From assembly GCA_022829145.1 (NCBI GenBank), contig CM040758.1, positions 17,182,128 to 17,246,127 on the forward strand: a stretch of 64,000 nt of DNA. Reading direction: 5' to 3'. Shown here piece by piece: positions 61,701 to 64,000 of the stretch. The stretch is from Albula goreensis. Taxonomy: Eukaryota > Chordata > Actinopteri > Albuliformes > Albulidae. The position numbers were made by a program, and so were the translations under genes. The notes below the pieces were generated by a model. That model was not told the origin of the DNA, did not search any database, and saw nothing but the letters and a program-made list of their open reading frames with translations. Every line of letters starts with the position of its first letter. The stretch's first letter is position 1.

Positions 61701-63735
61701 CGCCAAAGTCTTCACTGAAGTCTTCATAACTGAGGGTGGATACGGAAATGTTAATACTGAACATGAAGTGTGGTACATTGAGGCAGAACACAGAAAACCT
61801 CTCACAGACGAGGTGCGGATCGAATGCAACAGAATATTTCAACCCTTACCTGGAGAAGATGTCTGTGTCAGATCCGTACTGACCAAAGGAATAGCTGGTA
61901 TCGGAAAAACAGTCTCTGTGCAGAAGTTCATTCTAGACTGGGCAGAGGGCAAAGCGAACGAAGAAATTGATTTGATATTTCCTCTTCCTTTCCGAGAGCT
62001 GAATCTGATGAAGGCCAAAGAGTTCAGTCTGCTGGAGCTCATTCAGCACTACCACCCAGAGCTAAAAGACTGCAGAATGATTGATCTCAACTGCCATAAA
62101 GTTGTGTTCATCTTTGATGGCCTGGATGAATGTCGGCTTCCCTTAGATTTTGATAACAATGAGCCATGGTATGAAGTAACACAGCCTCTATCAGTGGATG
62201 TGCTGCTGACCAACCTCATACAGGGGAATCTGCTTCCCTCTGCTCTCCTCTGGATCACCTCCCGTCCAGCAGCAGCCAATCAGATCCCTCCTGAGTGTAT
62301 CCACAGGGTAGCAGAGGTTCGTGGGTTTGATGATCCACAGAAAGAGAGTATTTCAGAAAAAGATTCAGTGATCAGACCCTGGCCAGCAGAATTATCACAC
62401 ACATTATATCATCAAGGAGCCTCTTCATCATGTGTCACATTCCGATCTTCTGCTGGATTTCAGCGACTGTTCTTGAAAGACTTATGGAGAAATCAGAGGG
62501 TGGAGAAATTCCTAAGACTCTCACTGAAATGTACACACATTTCCTGCTTATACAAATGGCTATCAATAACAAGAAGCTCCAAAGAGGTAATGAGAAAGAC
62601 ATTAAGATAATCCGGAAGTCAGAAGAAGAAATTATTGTTAACCTGGGACATCTGGCCTTTCATCATCTTGAGAAGGACAGTCTCATATTTTATGAGGAAG
62701 ACTTAAGACAGTCTGGCATTAATGTCAAGGACATTTCTGAGTACTCATCATTGTGCACAGAAGAGTTAGGCTTGTGTGAGGAAAAAACATACTGCTTTGT
62801 GCATCTGACCATTCAGGAGTATCTCGCTGCCTTTTATGCTTTTTACTCATGCACAGAACATAATAAAACTGTCTTTCACCCAGAGCACAAACAGTCTGAA
62901 GACGAGTCCTCCTCAGATGAAGAAGATCATTCTGAAAATGATGTCGATGGGGAAGAGGATTATGTGGCAGATGAGCTGCCCAGCACACCACTGTCTCGGT
63001 TACACCAGAGTGCTGTGGACAAGGCCTTACAGAGTCAGAGGGGCCACCTGGACCTTTTCCTCCGGTTCCTTTTAGGAATCTCTCTCGACTCCAACAAATC
63101 TCTGTTAAGAAAACTGCTGCCAAAAACAGGAAGCAACCCACAGAGTATCAAAATAACAGTCAGATACATCAAGGAGAAGATCAGAAAGAACATGTCACCA
63201 GAGAGGACGATAAATCTTTTCCACTGCCTGAATGAACTCAACGACCATTCAGCAGTGGAGGAAATCCATGGTTACCTGAATTCAAACAGGCTCTCCGATC
63301 AGAAGCTGTCCCCAAGTCAGTGCTCAGCTCTTGCATATGTGCAGCTGGTGTGTGAGAAAGCTGTGGACAATTTGGACTTAAGTATGTACAATACCACGAC
63401 AGCAGGGCGCCAGCGGCTTCTGCCTGTGGTCATGTACTGCAAGAGAGCCCGGTGTGTAATGGTCTCCTGTGAACTGCAAGTCTAATATTGCATTTGATAT
63501 TGAAATTCAAATTAAAAATGCTTTATTTCACAAGAAATAAATCATGCCATTTATCTTGCAGGCTGTACCACTGTAATATCACTGCAGAGTCCTGTGAGAC
63601 TGTTATTTCAGCCCTACAGTCACCAAACTCTCACCTTCGAGATCTAGACCTGGGCTACAATGAGCTGGGAGATTCAGGACTCACCCGGCTTTGCATACAG
63701 CTACAGAAACCGCACTGCAAACTACAGTCACTCAG
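58759..63735 (+). CDS. NLR receptor, right gene (frameshifted, continues past window)
   Basis: Paralogue of the left NLR, transcribed away from it. Exons: 58759-58806 ([16 protein letters not shown]), 59178-59213, 59753-60017 ([23 protein letters not shown]), 60381-60410 ([10 protein letters not shown], phase-compatible extra exon), 61313-61477 (proline-rich), 61598-63451 (FISNA-NACHT; Walker A GIAGIGKT, Walker [10 protein letters not shown]) and 63562-63735 (first [22 protein letters not shown]). The NACHT exon is one base short: after GFDDPQKE the frame breaks near 62346, where the left gene has AAAGAGGAGT and this one AAAGAGAGT. The conserved reading frame resumes and stays open to 63451. 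Beyond about residue HFLLIQ it is clearly diverged from the left gene, with an added acidic insert ([20 protein letters not shown]). Later LRR and any B30.2 exons lie outside. Pseudogene or sequence error cannot be told apart here. Confidence 0.88.
60531..60553. repeat. (CA)n microsatellite
   Basis: About 11 CA units in an intron of the right NLR gene. Confidence 0.95.
60820..61285 (+). pseudogene. Decayed NACHT fragment inside an NLR intron
   Basis: Aligns to the NACHT exon from just before Walker A to the DDPQKE region: GIAGIGKT is recognisable (ATAGCTGGTATTGGCAAAAC), followed by the [12 protein letters not shown] region as [32 protein letters not shown], and VTEV after the SECIHR block. 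Stops and frame changes (for example TGA at about 60952, and loss of the LTNLIQG context) make it non-coding. It lies between exons 60381-60410 and 61313-61477 in the same orientation, so it is a partial tandem copy. Confidence 0.85.
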
Positions 63736-64000
63736 GTGAGCTGAACATAATAATGGGCATCCCTGAGTAATGTGCTCAGAAAAGAGTTAAAATATAACAA
63801 CAAAAACATAGTCCTCTGAAGAAAAAATAGGTTATGCCTTTACAATATGTAGTACGAAACCACAGTTAAAGGGCAATGACATCAGCCCAGAAAGACAAAT
63901 AGGTGGTAAAGGTGTGTTACATTTGCAGCCTTGTTAGAGTAAAAATACAAAACAAACCACCCATATGCATCAACCAAGTATTATGGGTGTTTCAGATTTG
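63736..64000 (+). other. NLR-right intron at window edge
   Basis: Starts with the donor GTGAGC after the first LRR exon. The next LRR exon is not reached before base 64000. Confidence 0.7.

Larger units (their letters stand above)
58190..62550 (+). repeat. Right arm of large inverted duplication
   Basis: Matches the reverse complement of about 52480-48650 in order. Differences from the left arm: an extra 30-nt exon (60381-60410), a NACHT-derived insertion at about 60820-61280, and a one-base deletion near 62346. Similarity falls off abruptly after about 62545. Confidence 0.85.

Overview
The window is vertebrate nuclear DNA from a ray-finned (teleost) fish. It has multi-exon genes with GT-AG introns, an intron-containing tRNA-Arg(TCT), non-LTR retrotransposon debris, a fish-type non-autonomous DNA transposon, dinucleotide microsatellites, and NLR genes with the fish-specific FISNA-NACHT-LRR-B30.2 layout. 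The species cannot be named from the sequence alone.

Left third (1-18,450): two conserved housekeeping genes, both on the minus strand. osbp (oxysterol-binding protein) has its PH-domain half here and runs off the left edge. patl1 (PAT1 homolog, P-body mRNA decay factor) is complete, in 18 coding exons. Two tRNA genes lie between them: tRNA-Arg(TCT) on minus and tRNA-Lys(TTT) on plus. OSBP and PATL1 are also neighbours in human, so this is old synteny. Two patl1 exons are each one base short of keeping frame.

Middle (18,450-44,350): a repeat-rich accessory region. It contains LINE reverse-transcriptase fragments, a (TA)n tract, a DNA transposon with an internal 52-bp minisatellite, and a cluster of four paralogues plus one relic of an uncharacterised fish protein family. 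That family has a soluble N-terminal domain with RHGLKLL, DYGFHHYGNFE, YFEVGN, NKDRIII and VYITEH motifs, in an apparently unspliced coding exon. Family members have different tails, most ending in a single membrane segment. Copy 2 is the most remarkable: a linker of about sixty 15-residue repeats, then a membrane segment, then a second domain of about 210 residues. A GPI-anchored-type mono-ADP-ribosyltransferase gene follows; it lacks the E-x-E catalytic motif and probably uses a GC-AG intron.

Right third (45,160-64,000): two NLR genes arranged head-to-head as a large inverted duplication. The left gene (minus) reads intact from PYD through FISNA-NACHT and three LRR exons to PRY-SPRY. The right gene (plus) has the same exons, an extra 30-nt exon, a decayed NACHT fragment in an intron and a one-base frameshift, and continues past the right edge. 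Their FISNA-NACHT halves, and the intron before them, are almost identical and then diverge abruptly, as expected from recent gene conversion.

Taken together this is a housekeeping block joined to a fast-evolving, probably immune-related block (NLRs, ADP-ribosyltransferase, expanding orphan family). The shared immune role of the orphan family is inference from neighbourhood only. Apparent single-base deletions recur in five otherwise sound reading frames, so base-level indel error in the assembly should be considered before calling pseudogenes.
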